From the NCBI GenBank assembly GCA_050951505.1, contig JBMNJE010000011.1, positions 744,001 to 808,000 on the forward strand: 64,000 nt of DNA. Direction: 5' to 3'. The notes beneath the pieces are model-generated. The model was given only the letters and a program-made list of their open reading frames with translations. It did not search any database and had not been told where the DNA came from. The stretch comes from DUOA01 sp012839095 (GTDB taxonomy: Bacteria; Bacillota; Clostridia; Caldicoprobacterales; DTU083). This document shows positions 25,965-34,476 of this stretch, in pieces; the first letter of the stretch is position 1, and every line of letters starts with the position of its first letter. Both the position numbers and the translations under genes were made by a program.

Positions 25965-26977
25965 TACTCTCCCTTCCTTTCATCAAAATGGGTAGGCTTG
26001 TTAAGGCTCCGACCGCCGGACAGTATCCATTCTGCCTGCCACTGTATCATAGTCTGCAAGGATACTGAAGGATATCCAAATGTCTTAACGGCTAATGATG
26101 CATTGCTCAGATAAGCATTATCTGCTTCTTCTCCTTCAAATGAAGCCTCCTTGTTCAATAATCTGCTCAATTCCAGGGCAGAGTACCTTACTGAAACGGT
26201 TTCCGGGCCGGTAATGTTCATTTTGACTGCCGGGCTGCCTGTATGCAGCAAAGAACGAATGGCAATTTCATTGGCATCTCCCTGCCATATACAGTTAAAA
26301 ACCGGCATACTGACAGAAACCGGTCTGTTGTTCATGATAGCGGAAGCTATATCGTGAAGGACACCGTAACGCAGATCTATGGCATAGTTTAGCCGATAAA
26401 TAAATACTGGTGTACTATAGGCCAGAGATGCGTATTCAAAAACCCTTTCTCGTCCAAGGCACGACATTGCATAGTCTCCTTTGGGCTGTGGAGACAGCTG
26501 CTCTGTTGCACCTTCGGAATGAACAGGGACCATTGGATAGATATTGCCTGAAGAAAAAACAACTATTCTTGAATGGCGGAATCGCTCTGCAACCATAACA
26601 GGCAGCCTGACATTTATAGCCCACGTCAGAGGCTCCTGTCCTGTGGTGCCGAATTTCCTGCCTGCCATGTAAATGATGTTTTCTGCGTCAGGCAGTGAAT
26701 CCAAAGCTCCATCTTTCATCAGGTCAGCGCTTATTGTAACCACTCCGCTGTTATCAAGAAGTTTCCTGGCCAACGGATCAGTAAATCGGGATACAGCAAT
26801 TATATTTTGGCTGCCTCCTGCTGTATAAACTGCTTTCTTTGCCAGCAGACTCAATGTCGGGCCCATCTTTCCTCCTGCTCCCAGAATCATAATATCACCC
26901 TTGATTCCGGTTATATCCTCAAGCAGTCTTTCGGATGGCGAAGTCAGTATTCTATCCAGCTTAGCTTCATTCCACAT
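25961..26977 (-). CDS. NAD(P)-binding epimerase/dehydratase-like protein
   Basis: A 338-residue extended-SDR-like protein. The nucleotide loop is MILGAGGKMGPTLSLL (about 31-46), preceded by a short N-terminal extension. FSSGNIYPMVP corresponds to the catalytic Ser region. The expected YxxxK is not in its usual context: the nearest stretch is GDYAMSCLGRE, where the Lys is absent, so classical epimerase chemistry is doubtful. It is the first gene of the four-gene operon. AGGAGG lies 13 bases before the ATG, which is long. Pairing with a DapA-like aldolase suggests a sugar-acid or keto-acid pathway, but I cannot name it. Confidence 0.72.
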   Translation of the reverse strand: MWNEAKLDRILTSPSERLLEDITGIKGDIMILGAGGKMGPTLSLLAKKAVYTAGGSQNIIAVSRFTDPLARKLLDNSGVVTISADLMKDGALDSLPDAENIIYMAGRKFGTTGQEPLTWAINVRLPVMVAERFRHSRIVVFSSGNIYPMVPVHSEGATEQLSPQPKGDYAMSCLGRERVFEYASLAYSTPVFIYRLNYAIDLRYGVLHDIASAIMNNRPVSVSMPVFNCIWQGDANEIAIRSLLHTGSPAVKMNITGPETVSVRYSALELSRLLNKEASFEGEEADNAYLSNASLAVKTFGYPSVSLQTMIQWQAEWILSGGRSLNKPTHFDERKGEY

Positions 26978-27173
26978 TATTTGCTGTTTTCCCCTCCTAA
27001 ATTTCTCTGTTATTTTTCAATATACATCAGAGGCATTTCAGTTATATGAGCAACACGATTTTTCAGATCTTCTTTCAGCCCTATAGTTTGTCAAGCAGTT
27101 GTGATAAAGGAAGCAGTTTACATATGCGGCTTTGTCCCTTAAAAACAAAGTACATGCGGATGAGTTTTGTTTT

Positions 27174-27202
27174 ATACTATAGAACATATTGCCATTTGTC
27201 AA
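27174..27202 (-). promoter_or_regulatory. Possible promoter of the epimerase-aldolase-permease operon
   Basis: On the minus strand TTGACA (27197-27202), a 17-base spacer and TAGTAT (27174-27179). It would give a leader of about 190 bases. The rest of the 26978-27425 interval holds no gene I can support; a TATAAT at 27347-27352 may be the -10 box of the plus-strand flavin reductase gene, with no clear -35. Confidence 0.5.
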
Positions 27203-27425
27203 TATTTTCTTTATCATCCCGCAACATGAACAGGCATAAAACGGACTTTGCAGGAGATCTGCGTCAGTGGAATTTCTTTCCTATGCATGGTAGCATTGGA
27301 TAAGGGAAAAATTAGTGCTTTAATACCATGGATAAAGCAACAGTGATATAATAAGATTTAGATATATGTTTTAAGTCGGCTTCCAGGCCGGTAAGTGATC
27401 AAAATAAAGGACGGTGTTATAGTTA

Positions 27426-27980
27426 ATGCAGCGAATGCAAGTTGTTGTAATTCTGGGGAGCATAAGTGAAGAGTCCAATAACAAGAAGTTAGCACACTAC
27501 ATATTGAATCGCTACAAAGATCTTATGGACATGCACCTTATGACATTAAATGATCTGCCCATGTATAACGAAGACCTGGAGTCCAGCCTGCCGGAAATTG
27601 TCAAGGAATATAAGAACATCATTCGAAGTAGTGACGGTGTAATTATTGTTACTCCTGAATACAATCACTCCATACCCGGTGTATTGAAAAATGCAATCGA
27701 TTGGTTTTCCAGGGGGAAAAGAGCAATGGTAAGAAAACCGGTTATGATTGCCGGTGCATCGACAGGAATGCTGGGAACAGCCAGAGCTCAGATGCATCTG
27801 CGGCAGATACTGAATTCAGGCGGTGTTTCCGCCATAGCCCTGCCTGGAAATGAGGTTTTTATAAACAATGTATCAGATAAATTTGATGCAGATGGAAACC
27901 TGATTCACCAGCCAACAATCAGTTTTTTGGATCAGGTGGTTTCCAATTTTATTGAATGGGCAAAAAAAATTAACAGCTGA
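27426..27980 (+). CDS. NADPH-dependent FMN reductase-type flavoprotein
   Basis: A 184-residue flavodoxin-fold quinone or azo reductase-type enzyme. The FMN phosphate loop is GSISEESNNKKLA (about 11-23). PEYNHSIPGVLKNAIDW (about 76-92) is the signature of the NADPH-dependent FMN reductase family, and GASTGMLGTARAQMHLR the second FMN-contact region. Members reduce flavin, quinones, chromate or azo dyes with NAD(P)H in the cytoplasm. The ribosome site (GGACGG) is weak. It is transcribed alone and followed by a long hairpin. Confidence 0.88.
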   Translation: MQRMQVVVILGSISEESNNKKLAHYILNRYKDLMDMHLMTLNDLPMYNEDLESSLPEIVKEYKNIIRSSDGVIIVTPEYNHSIPGVLKNAIDWFSRGKRAMVRKPVMIAGASTGMLGTARAQMHLRQILNSGGVSAIALPGNEVFINNVSDKFDADGNLIHQPTISFLDQVVSNFIEWAKKINS

Positions 27981-27988
27981 ATTTCTCT

Positions 27989-28049
27989 TATCGGGTGTAA
28001 TTATTACTGCTCCTTGGGCAAATTTGTTGGTAATTGATTACACCCGATA
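27989..28049 (+). terminator. Long hairpin after the flavin reductase gene
   Basis: TATCGGGTGTAAT (27989-28001) pairs perfectly with ATTACACCCGATA (28037-28049). The 35-base loop contains a short TTAC/GTAA inner pair. The tail TAGTTTTG is only weakly T-rich, so it may be a terminator or another structured element. Confidence 0.5.
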
Positions 28050-28088
28050 TAGTTTTGTAAGCTTGCCATGCAAGTAATATACCTTTAT

Positions 28089-28393
28089 TTACCTCCCCAG
28101 ATCAATAATGTTCTGTATGAGGCCCTTGCATTTTCCACATGGCTCGCCGGTTTCTTCATCAACACCTGTACCGGCGCCTGTTGCTTCCCCAACTTTTCTA
28201 CAGTATCAGCACCATTTTTAACTGCAATTACAACTGCTTCCAAAGAAACATTTTTGCAGCCGCACACAGATCACATTCCTGCATCCTCAAGCTCAACCAA
28301 CTCGTCTACTGTTCTGGCTCCCGCAGTCATCGCTTTTCTGATTGACAGATAATCAACCTCATTTTCTGTGCATATTATTCTGTTTTTTGCCAT
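28089..28393 (-). pseudogene. Decayed [2Fe-2S]-binding (BFD-like) protein gene
   Basis: From ATG 28393 the frame reads MAKNRIICTENEVDYLSIRK, then TVDELVELEDAGM, where an in-frame TGA (28271-28273) occurs. Directly after it the same frame gives SVCGCKNVSLEAVVIAVKNG and ADTVEKLG. A one-base loss in a G run near 28187 then shifts to EATGAGTG and EPCGKCKGLIQNIIDLGR, ending at TAA 28089-28091. This is a BFD-like iron-sulfur protein with Cys pairs at both ends. Relatives that I recall have an extra Cys-rich stretch of about 18 residues where the TGA lies, so an internal deletion is likely. Two independent lesions indicate a dead gene. Confidence 0.75.
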
Positions 28394-28419
28394 GTTTTTC
28401 AGTCACCTTCATTTCAGTT

Positions 28420-29025
28420 TTATCCTTTTGCTGAGGATTTTGATATTCTTTTCCTTATTAGGCCATGTTTAATACAATAGCAATATAAAAGCCCGGACCC
28501 TTTAAACTTAAATCGTGCTTCAGCATTACCTTCAGGATACAGTTTAACCATGTTAAGCCTATCACCTGATACATATGCCAAAAACGAAATATAGTGTTCC
28601 TTTGACATTTCATGATCTACAGATACAAAGAACTCATCCTCTACCAAAGTGCAATGAATTCTGTGTTCATCGTCCTCATCTTCAGCTTCCAATGGCGGCA
28701 GAGTAATTCCACAGCAACTTACGAGCGCCTCCCCGATGCTGCAGACAGCATTTCTGCACGCCGGGCAGACATACAGCTGAGATTTCAAAATGTTTCCGGA
28801 ACGATTCCTGTTGGTGATATCATTACCTGAAAGCAGCTCTATGGTCGAAATCCTTAATGCCTTGGCTATTGGGTCAAGCAAAGTAATATCCGGGTAACCT
28901 TTTCCTGTTTCCCATTTGGAAACAGCCTTATCACTAACACCAATAATCTCAGCCAATTCTGCCTGCGTAAGCCTTTGCTTTTCCCGCAGCCGCTTGATTA
29001 CAGCTCCTGTAACGTACCTGTTCAT
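28420..29025 (-). CDS. XRE-type HTH regulator fused to a superoxide-reductase-like domain
   Basis: A 201-residue regulator. Residues 7-60 are an XRE helix-turn-helix (LTQAELAEIIGVSDKAVSKW). A zinc-ribbon-like CPACRNAVCSIGEALVSCC follows at about 92-110. The C-terminal part looks like the desulfoferrodoxin/superoxide-reductase fold: DHEMSKEHYISFLAYV corresponds to the H-x-M-x-x-EHYI iron-ligand region, and CYCIKHGL to the C-x-x-HG ligand pair. This suggests DNA binding controlled by iron, superoxide or another redox signal (inference). It sits amid redox genes. The start has an AGGAGG-like site (GAGGAGGAATATAAA). Similar fusions are known in Clostridia. Confidence 0.8.
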   Translation of the reverse strand: MNRYVTGAVIKRLREKQRLTQAELAEIIGVSDKAVSKWETGKGYPDITLLDPIAKALRISTIELLSGNDITNRNRSGNILKSQLYVCPACRNAVCSIGEALVSCCGITLPPLEAEDEDDEHRIHCTLVEDEFFVSVDHEMSKEHYISFLAYVSGDRLNMVKLYPEGNAEARFKFKGSGLLYCYCIKHGLIRKRISKSSAKG

Positions 29026-29169
29026 TTTATATTCCTCCTCATCATCTTACAAGGAAATGTTATCATTAAGGGTTGTTACAGGCAACCTACGTTTGGTAGA
29101 ATATGATTCTTTTCTTAACCAGGCGGTACCCATCGTTACGGACTCAGTTGTCAGGGCAAAAATTCTCTC

Positions 29170-29538
29170 TTACCTCCAGAATTTGGTCATTTCCTTTTTA
29201 CTCTCAATGTTGTAGGCAATTATCTTATTCAACAGATCGTAATCAACCTTATCATTCCACTTTATCCTGAAAATCATTTTTGAACAGGAATATCCTGCTG
29301 CTTCAATCTCTTCTTTAAACAAATCGAGGGCATCAGACTCAGGAGCCACGGCTATATGTCCCTTGGCAATGCTGAAGGCTATGATAAAAGTTCCATGATC
29401 GGTGAACATTGGCTGATTCCACTTGATCTCTCCCTTCAATTGGGGAAAGGTCGTTCGAATGCGATGCAGGATTTCTTCCATCCGCTTTCTTTTATCGGGT
29501 TCATCAATACTATTCAAAAATGTTTCAAAATTCTTCAT
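29170..29538 (-). CDS. DUF1801 family iron-chaperone-like protein (YdhG/Fra type)
   Basis: A 122-residue cytoplasmic protein with the DUF1801 pattern: short N-terminal helix, then FPQLKGEIKWNQPMFTDHGT (about 31-50), FIIAFSIAKGHIAVAPESDA, and a C-terminal segment with KMIFRIKWNDKVDYDLL. In Bacillus the frataxin-like Fra of this family delivers iron for Fe-S and haem assembly; equivalence here is by similarity of pattern only. It is on the same strand as the neighbouring HTH-SOR gene, about 145 bases apart, probably a separate transcript. Confidence 0.8.
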   Translation of the reverse strand: MKNFETFLNSIDEPDKRKRMEEILHRIRTTFPQLKGEIKWNQPMFTDHGTFIIAFSIAKGHIAVAPESDALDLFKEEIEAAGYSCSKMIFRIKWNDKVDYDLLNKIIAYNIESKKEMTKFWR

Positions 29539-29687
29539 GTTTACTGCTCCATCTCTTTTCCGTTTTAATACCGCAAAACCCGTTCTTTTCTATAATATTG
29601 ACATCATCAAAATATATAATGCAAAAGTCTTAAATAAATATACCCGAATAGTGTTCATGTAAAACTCAACATTCGGAAGAGCAGGTA

Positions 29688-30311
29688 TTATCCGGAGTAA
29701 TGGATACAATCTGCCGGACATACCTGTTGACAATTTGCACACTGAAAACAGTATGCCTTACTGATCTCCGCCTTTATCTCAGTCGTTTTCACTTCTATAG
29801 ATTCAGAAGGGCAGACTTTCTCACAAAGCTTACATCCAATGCATTTCTCTTTGTCTGTTTTATTGGAAAACTTTGCAAACCTGCCAAGCTCTTTCTGCAA
29901 TATCCCGAAGGGACATATATGATTATGGAAAACAGCAGGTTTATACCTCAATGTCAGAAGTATGGCAATTCCCATCCAGATCAGCAAAATCGGAACATTT
30001 TTGTTTAATGCTCTTTTAGCATACAACATTACTGCCATGCTTGCAGCCAATGCAAACCATCCAAATTTTTCTTTTGCAAGCCACTTTGGGGACCTGTCTG
30101 TATTCCAATGTAATTTCTTTGATATCCATTCTGCAGGTACCATTACAGTGTTCATCGGACAGACGTAACCGCAATACACCCTTCCAAATATTACCGCAGC
30201 TATGAGACTTACTCCGAATAATGCAAGCCATAGCATCATTTTACCTTTAGCGACCAAAAAAAGAAACAATGCCAGAAATAAGATACGTACTGTAGCAATA
30301 ATATATTTCAT
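29688..30311 (-). CDS. Membrane polyferredoxin (NapH/CcoG-like 4Fe-4S protein)
   Basis: A 207-residue electron-transfer membrane protein. About four hydrophobic helices carry the NapH-type motifs GRVYCGYVCPMNT (C-x3-CP) and NHICPFGIL. Two [4Fe-4S] clusters follow at the C-terminus: CIGCKLCEKVCP and CFQCANCQQVCP. It would pass electrons between the quinone pool or another membrane carrier and a soluble redox partner, which is not identifiable here. It is divergent from the Crp/Fnr regulator gene 90 bases away, so that regulator may control it. Confidence 0.85.
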   Translation of the reverse strand: MKYIIATVRILFLALFLFLVAKGKMMLWLALFGVSLIAAVIFGRVYCGYVCPMNTVMVPAEWISKKLHWNTDRSPKWLAKEKFGWFALAASMAVMLYAKRALNKNVPILLIWMGIAILLTLRYKPAVFHNHICPFGILQKELGRFAKFSNKTDKEKCIGCKLCEKVCPSESIEVKTTEIKAEISKAYCFQCANCQQVCPADCIHYSG

Positions 30312-30327
30312 GCAGCACCCTCCCTTA

Positions 30328-30356
30328 TTGATTTATGAATATTGTAACTGTATACT
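30328..30356 (+). promoter_or_regulatory. Promoter of the Crp/Fnr regulator gene
   Basis: TTGATT (30328-30333), a 17-base spacer and TATACT (30351-30356). The expected transcription start is about 7 bases before the palindrome at 30369. Confidence 0.6.
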
Positions 30357-30368
30357 ATAAATAAAGGT

Positions 30369-30382
30369 GTTACCAAGGTAAC
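30369..30382. promoter_or_regulatory. Palindromic site, probable Crp/Fnr-family operator
   Basis: GTTACC and GGTAAC flank a central AA just after the predicted transcription start and 19 bases before the coding start. The position suits negative autoregulation. The half site resembles the GTAAC-type sites of clostridial HcpR-like regulators, from memory. Confidence 0.5.
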
Positions 30383-30400
30383 TATGAGGAGAGGAAAAAT

Positions 30401-31051
30401 ATGCTCCATAGTGTTTATCTGATGAAGCAGATAACTCTGCTGAATACCTTGTCTGAAGAAGATATGCTGAACAATCTGAGAAGCGGAGCGTTTAGGATTT
30501 CACGATACAAGAAAAACAGCATAATTCACTTTGAAGGTGAAAAATGTACAAAATTTGAAATTATTCTGTCCGGAAAGATTGTTGTTAATAATATAGATGA
30601 ATCCGGAAAACTTCTTACCATATCAGAGTTTGATGCAGATGACATAATAGGCGGCAATCTGTTGTTTTCCAGACAACCCTATTATCCTATGACCGTATCA
30701 GCGCAAACACCTTCTGAAGTTTTGGAAATCCACAGGGAAGCATTGTTTGAATTGCTTAGCAGTAATCCACTCTTTCTCCGGGCATACCTGGAACATATTT
30801 CCGATAATGCATTTATCCTGGGAAACAAAATCAAGCATCATGTCAACAAAACAATCCGACAAAGCGTACTTAATTATCTTAACTATGAAAGCAAAAGACA
30901 AAATTCAAGGCACATAAAGCTCAATACAACCAAAAAGGCACTTGCCGAAAGAATTGGTGTTCAGCGTACATCCCTATCACGGGAACTGGCAAAAATGAGA
31001 GATGACGGACTTATCGCTTTTGACAGGTATTCGATAACGCTATTGAAGTAA
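30401..31051 (+). CDS. Crp/Fnr family transcriptional regulator
   Basis: A 216-residue regulator. The N-terminal cyclic-nucleotide-binding-type jelly roll runs from about 20 to 130 (SIIHFEGEKCTKFEIILSGK). It lacks the Arg-Ala phosphate-binding segment of true cAMP receptors and has no N-terminal Cys cluster like Fnr, so the ligand is unknown; haem- or NO-sensing HcpR-type proteins look similar. The C-terminal winged helix-turn-helix is KALAERIGVQRTSLSRELAK (about 179-198). AGGAGAGG precedes the ATG. Divergent position suggests control of the polyferredoxin gene and of itself. Confidence 0.85.
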   Translation: MLHSVYLMKQITLLNTLSEEDMLNNLRSGAFRISRYKKNSIIHFEGEKCTKFEIILSGKIVVNNIDESGKLLTISEFDADDIIGGNLLFSRQPYYPMTVSAQTPSEVLEIHREALFELLSSNPLFLRAYLEHISDNAFILGNKIKHHVNKTIRQSVLNYLNYESKRQNSRHIKLNTTKKALAERIGVQRTSLSRELAKMRDDGLIAFDRYSITLLK

Positions 31052-31127
31052 AACACCGGTTATATTTTGTTATCCAGGAAGTTGCACAGCTGGCAGCTGT
31101 TAAGTTAGAATACGATTCCCAGTATTC

Positions 31128-32744
31128 TTAATATGCTGTTTTCTTAATTGTGATTACCTGATCATAAAGCTTCCTGGTATCCTTAAATACCACATGACTG
31201 ACATTGATCACAGTCACATCCTTCAGACTCAGTATGGTTTTTTCTATTTCTTTTGCACGCTCCATATCAAGGGAGGCAAAGGCCTCATCCATGATCAAGA
31301 TGCCGGCCCTGTTCAATAATGCCCTTGCAATAGCTATTCTGCTTCTTTCTCCTCCGGATATGTTCTTTCCATTATCGTATATGACAGCATCAAGGCCATC
31401 AGACTGGCCTTTTACAAATTCAGACAGACCTGCTGCTTCTATAGCCTTGCTAATCTCTTCTTCCGAGAAATCCTTGTATAATGTTAAGTTGTTCCTGATA
31501 GTATCTTCAAAAATAAACACCTGCTGTTCTATGTTAGCAATGAGTTTATAGTAATCATCCCTTTTTACATCCTGTAAATCATGACTGTCTATTACTATTC
31601 TTCCGGTCGTTGGTTTGTAATATTTCCGGAAGAGTTTAAGCAGCGTTGATTTACCACCACCGCTGGGTCCCACAATCAGGTACTTGCCGTTCTTTTTAAA
31701 TCTCAGGTTTATGTCCGACAGTATTAATTGATCATCATCTTCATAATGAAACCGGACATTCCGGAATTCGATCTCATTCTTGAACTCAGGCAGATCAACA
31801 GTTTCAACATATGTGCAGGTATTATCCAGAGTCTTTTCTATCTTTCTTATTAAGTCTGAAGTTGTAAACAGCTTTGGCAGGCTTTCACTTATATCATACA
31901 AAGGAGCCATTACCCTTTGAACACCCTCAACTACAAGAAGAAGTCCACCGGGTGTAATTTTCCCGAGCACAGCATAATAACCGATACCACAGACTATTCC
32001 ATATACCGATCCATTAATGAACATATGCTGGGTACTGAAAATAAATGAGAGCATACGTTCAATCAAAAAGCCTTTTTGCTGTATAGTCTCGCTTTTACTG
32101 TAGTAGTCTTCAGTAACTCTGTCCTGTAGATTGTAGTTTTTTACTATGTGGAATGCTGACAGTACCTCTTTAATATAGGAGGTGTAGCTGTCAAACATAT
32201 CACTTCGTTCCTTGTATGCCTTTTTGGTTGGCTTTGAACCTAATGCAGATGTCATCAGACTTATAATTATCGAGATCAAGGCTACTATAATCATTCTGAT
32301 ATCGACTGTAATAAGCAGCCAAATACCCACCGCAAATTCAACTATGCCATTACATACCAAATATATACTTTGAATCAGATTTGATTCCAAAGTATTGAAA
32401 TCATTGGTTAAGGCTGATAGATACTTTGCATTGTTATCCTTTTGGAATTCAGCTATGTTTTTCCCAAATACTTTAGTTACGTAATACTTTTTAAGTGTGC
32501 TGTTGGCATATTTCTTGTAATAATTGCCCGTAATGGTAGAAAGTATACCAAGAGGCACCAGCAGGATGGCCTTGAATATCAATTCCGGAGTTCTTTGCTG
32601 CATGAGTTCCATCCTGCCATCCAGAACAAGATCCAGAAGCTGCATCAATTTTATGGTCACATGGCCAAAATATATTGAAAAAACTGAGGCTGCTATGATT
32701 GCCAGCAGTAAATGCGGGAGAATCTTTGTATATTTTCTTAACAT
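31128..32744 (-). CDS. ABC exporter half-transporter B (membrane plus ATPase)
   Basis: A 538-residue type IV ABC exporter subunit: about six membrane helices (residues 1-300) and an ATPase domain. Walker A is GPSGGGKSTL, the signature ISGGERSRIA, Walker B ILIMDEAFASLD with intact D-E, and the switch His is in NVSHVVF. It overlaps the partner gene by 7 bases. Both subunits have full ATPase motifs, though the partner's D-loop reads SSLN. They should form a heterodimer that exports a hydrophobic molecule or a peptide. It is the last gene of the operon starting with a radical SAM enzyme. Confidence 0.88.
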   Translation of the reverse strand: MLRKYTKILPHLLLAIIAASVFSIYFGHVTIKLMQLLDLVLDGRMELMQQRTPELIFKAILLVPLGILSTITGNYYKKYANSTLKKYYVTKVFGKNIAEFQKDNNAKYLSALTNDFNTLESNLIQSIYLVCNGIVEFAVGIWLLITVDIRMIIVALISIIISLMTSALGSKPTKKAYKERSDMFDSYTSYIKEVLSAFHIVKNYNLQDRVTEDYYSKSETIQQKGFLIERMLSFIFSTQHMFINGSVYGIVCGIGYYAVLGKITPGGLLLVVEGVQRVMAPLYDISESLPKLFTTSDLIRKIEKTLDNTCTYVETVDLPEFKNEIEFRNVRFHYEDDDQLILSDINLRFKKNGKYLIVGPSGGGKSTLLKLFRKYYKPTTGRIVIDSHDLQDVKRDDYYKLIANIEQQVFIFEDTIRNNLTLYKDFSEEEISKAIEAAGLSEFVKGQSDGLDAVIYDNGKNISGGERSRIAIARALLNRAGILIMDEAFASLDMERAKEIEKTILSLKDVTVINVSHVVFKDTRKLYDQVITIKKTAY

Positions 32745-34387
32745 GTCAGCACCTCACTAAAGTAGTCCTTGGCAGGATAGCAGTGAACCTCACCGTTTTT
32801 CAACTCAATAACTTGGTCGTAGTTCTCACTTACTCCTTCATAATAGCGGTGGCTTATGGCTATCACCGTACTTTCCAGCTCCAAAAATACCTTTTCTATT
32901 TCCCTTCCCAACTCTTCATTCAGGCTGGAGGTACCCTCGTCCACAAACAGTATCTCAGCGTCTTTAGCCATCGCTCTGGCAATTGATATTCTCTGACGCT
33001 GCCCGCCGGACAGATTCTTTCCGTTTTCCGTCAATCTTAGATTCAAGCCTTCCTTTTTCTCCTGTATAAGAGTGTCCAAACCACTGACCTTGACTGCATA
33101 AGCAATTTGATCATCAGGGATATCCTTGTATAAGGTGATATTATTCCTTATAGTATCTTCAAATAAGAACACGTCCTGATAAATAAAGGCAACTTTATCA
33201 TAAAATGATTTTTCATATATGTTTCCGTAATCCACTCCGTCAACTGTAATAGAGCCTTCAAAGTCATCATAAACCATAGCAAGCAGATTCATCAGGCTGG
33301 TCTTGCCGGCTCCGCTTACGCCTTTAATCAGGTATTTCTTACCCTTTTCAATCACAAAGGAAGCATTCCTTATTATTTGCTTACTGCCAAATGAAAAACT
33401 CAAATTGGAAACCCGGATCTGTTCCTCAAAGCTGAAGGGCTTATCTCCTCTTCCAATGTTAACTGTGTATTCCTCAGTTTTTGCAATCTTATTATAAATA
33501 CTTACAGAGGCCTTCATTTGATTCCACCTGGGGAAAGCGTTGATCAAATAGTTGCTGATGGAGCTGCAGAGCTGAAAAATGAATCCGGCCATTCCGAGTG
33601 TAGTGCCTTTCTGCATTAATCCCCCAAGGTATATCATTACAATCACAGACACTACAAAGGCTAAAATCCTGATAACATGCTGCTGCATCTCTGTGAATAT
33701 ACCGGCTGCACACTTCTTCCCTTCAACACGGTTTATGGTATCAATGCTTTTTAAAAGAAATTTATCTTCAATGTTATTCAGCTTTAAAATCTCCATACCG
33801 GTGAAAGTGTTGGCCATGTCTGTAGTAAGAACTTCATTGGAACTTGAAATCTCTTGTTCCAGGGAAATAGCCTTCTTCGAAAAAAAACCGGCCAGGAAAA
33901 ACAATAATACCGAGAACATCAACATGCCCAAAGCCAGCCTATAATCCAAAATAACCAGAAACAGCAGGGAGAAAAGGAACATTCCTATATTAATCAAAAA
34001 ATTCAAAAAACTGATAAAAAACTTGTTTTCAAATATATTGATATCGTTAATCAGGTTGGAAATGTAAACCTCCTTGGATTTCTGTGAAAACCGCTTGAAT
34101 GGCATATTGATAATCCTGTCGAATGCCTGTTTTCTCACATCAAGAATAGTATCCCTCATATATCTGATTCTTAACAATCTGGATATCAGATAAGTCAGCG
34201 GTGAGTAAATTATATAGATAATTATTACAATCACTATTGTTTTATAGTATTCAATGTCTGCTTTTTCAATCGCCTCCAATATCAGGGCAAACATTGCCAT
34301 TCCGGCAAAATGATTTATGATGAACATAAAGGTAGCTGCCAGATATTGAATAAATTTTGATTTCCTTTTTAACAAAAGTTCTTTCAT
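32738..34387 (-). CDS. ABC exporter half-transporter A (membrane plus ATPase)
   Basis: A 549-residue partner of the following gene, with about six membrane helices and a C-terminal ATPase. Walker A is GVSGAGKTSL, signature LSGGQRQRIS, Walker B ILFVDEGTSSLN and the switch His in AISHRYY. Compared with the usual SALD, the D-loop SSLN is altered, which is common in one site of asymmetric heterodimers. The ATG follows GGGGG at 5 bases. It begins about 90 bases after the GyrI-like gene; no convincing precursor-peptide gene lies in that gap. No peptidase domain is fused, so it is not a bacteriocin-processing type. Confidence 0.88.
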   Translation of the reverse strand: MKELLLKRKSKFIQYLAATFMFIINHFAGMAMFALILEAIEKADIEYYKTIVIVIIIYIIYSPLTYLISRLLRIRYMRDTILDVRKQAFDRIINMPFKRFSQKSKEVYISNLINDINIFENKFFISFLNFLINIGMFLFSLLFLVILDYRLALGMLMFSVLLFFLAGFFSKKAISLEQEISSSNEVLTTDMANTFTGMEILKLNNIEDKFLLKSIDTINRVEGKKCAAGIFTEMQQHVIRILAFVVSVIVMIYLGGLMQKGTTLGMAGFIFQLCSSISNYLINAFPRWNQMKASVSIYNKIAKTEEYTVNIGRGDKPFSFEEQIRVSNLSFSFGSKQIIRNASFVIEKGKKYLIKGVSGAGKTSLMNLLAMVYDDFEGSITVDGVDYGNIYEKSFYDKVAFIYQDVFLFEDTIRNNITLYKDIPDDQIAYAVKVSGLDTLIQEKKEGLNLRLTENGKNLSGGQRQRISIARAMAKDAEILFVDEGTSSLNEELGREIEKVFLELESTVIAISHRYYEGVSENYDQVIELKNGEVHCYPAKDYFSEVLTC

Positions 34388-34476
34388 ATTAGCCCCCGCA
34401 TACCTAATCCCCTGTGAGTAGAAACAAATAATATGGATTCATAACTGACTGGGTATCAGTATTAGTTAAACTTCCT

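Noticed and set aside
28271..28273. In-frame TGA of the [2Fe-2S] gene as a selenocysteine codon
   Set aside because: A second lesion (frameshift) lies downstream in the same gene, relatives appear to have a longer Cys-rich segment here, and I see no convincing hairpin right after the TGA.
34388..34476. Short frame (12 codons) before the ABC exporter genes as a RiPP precursor
   Set aside because: No ribosome site, very short, and no Cys- or Ser-rich core; not enough to call a precursor.
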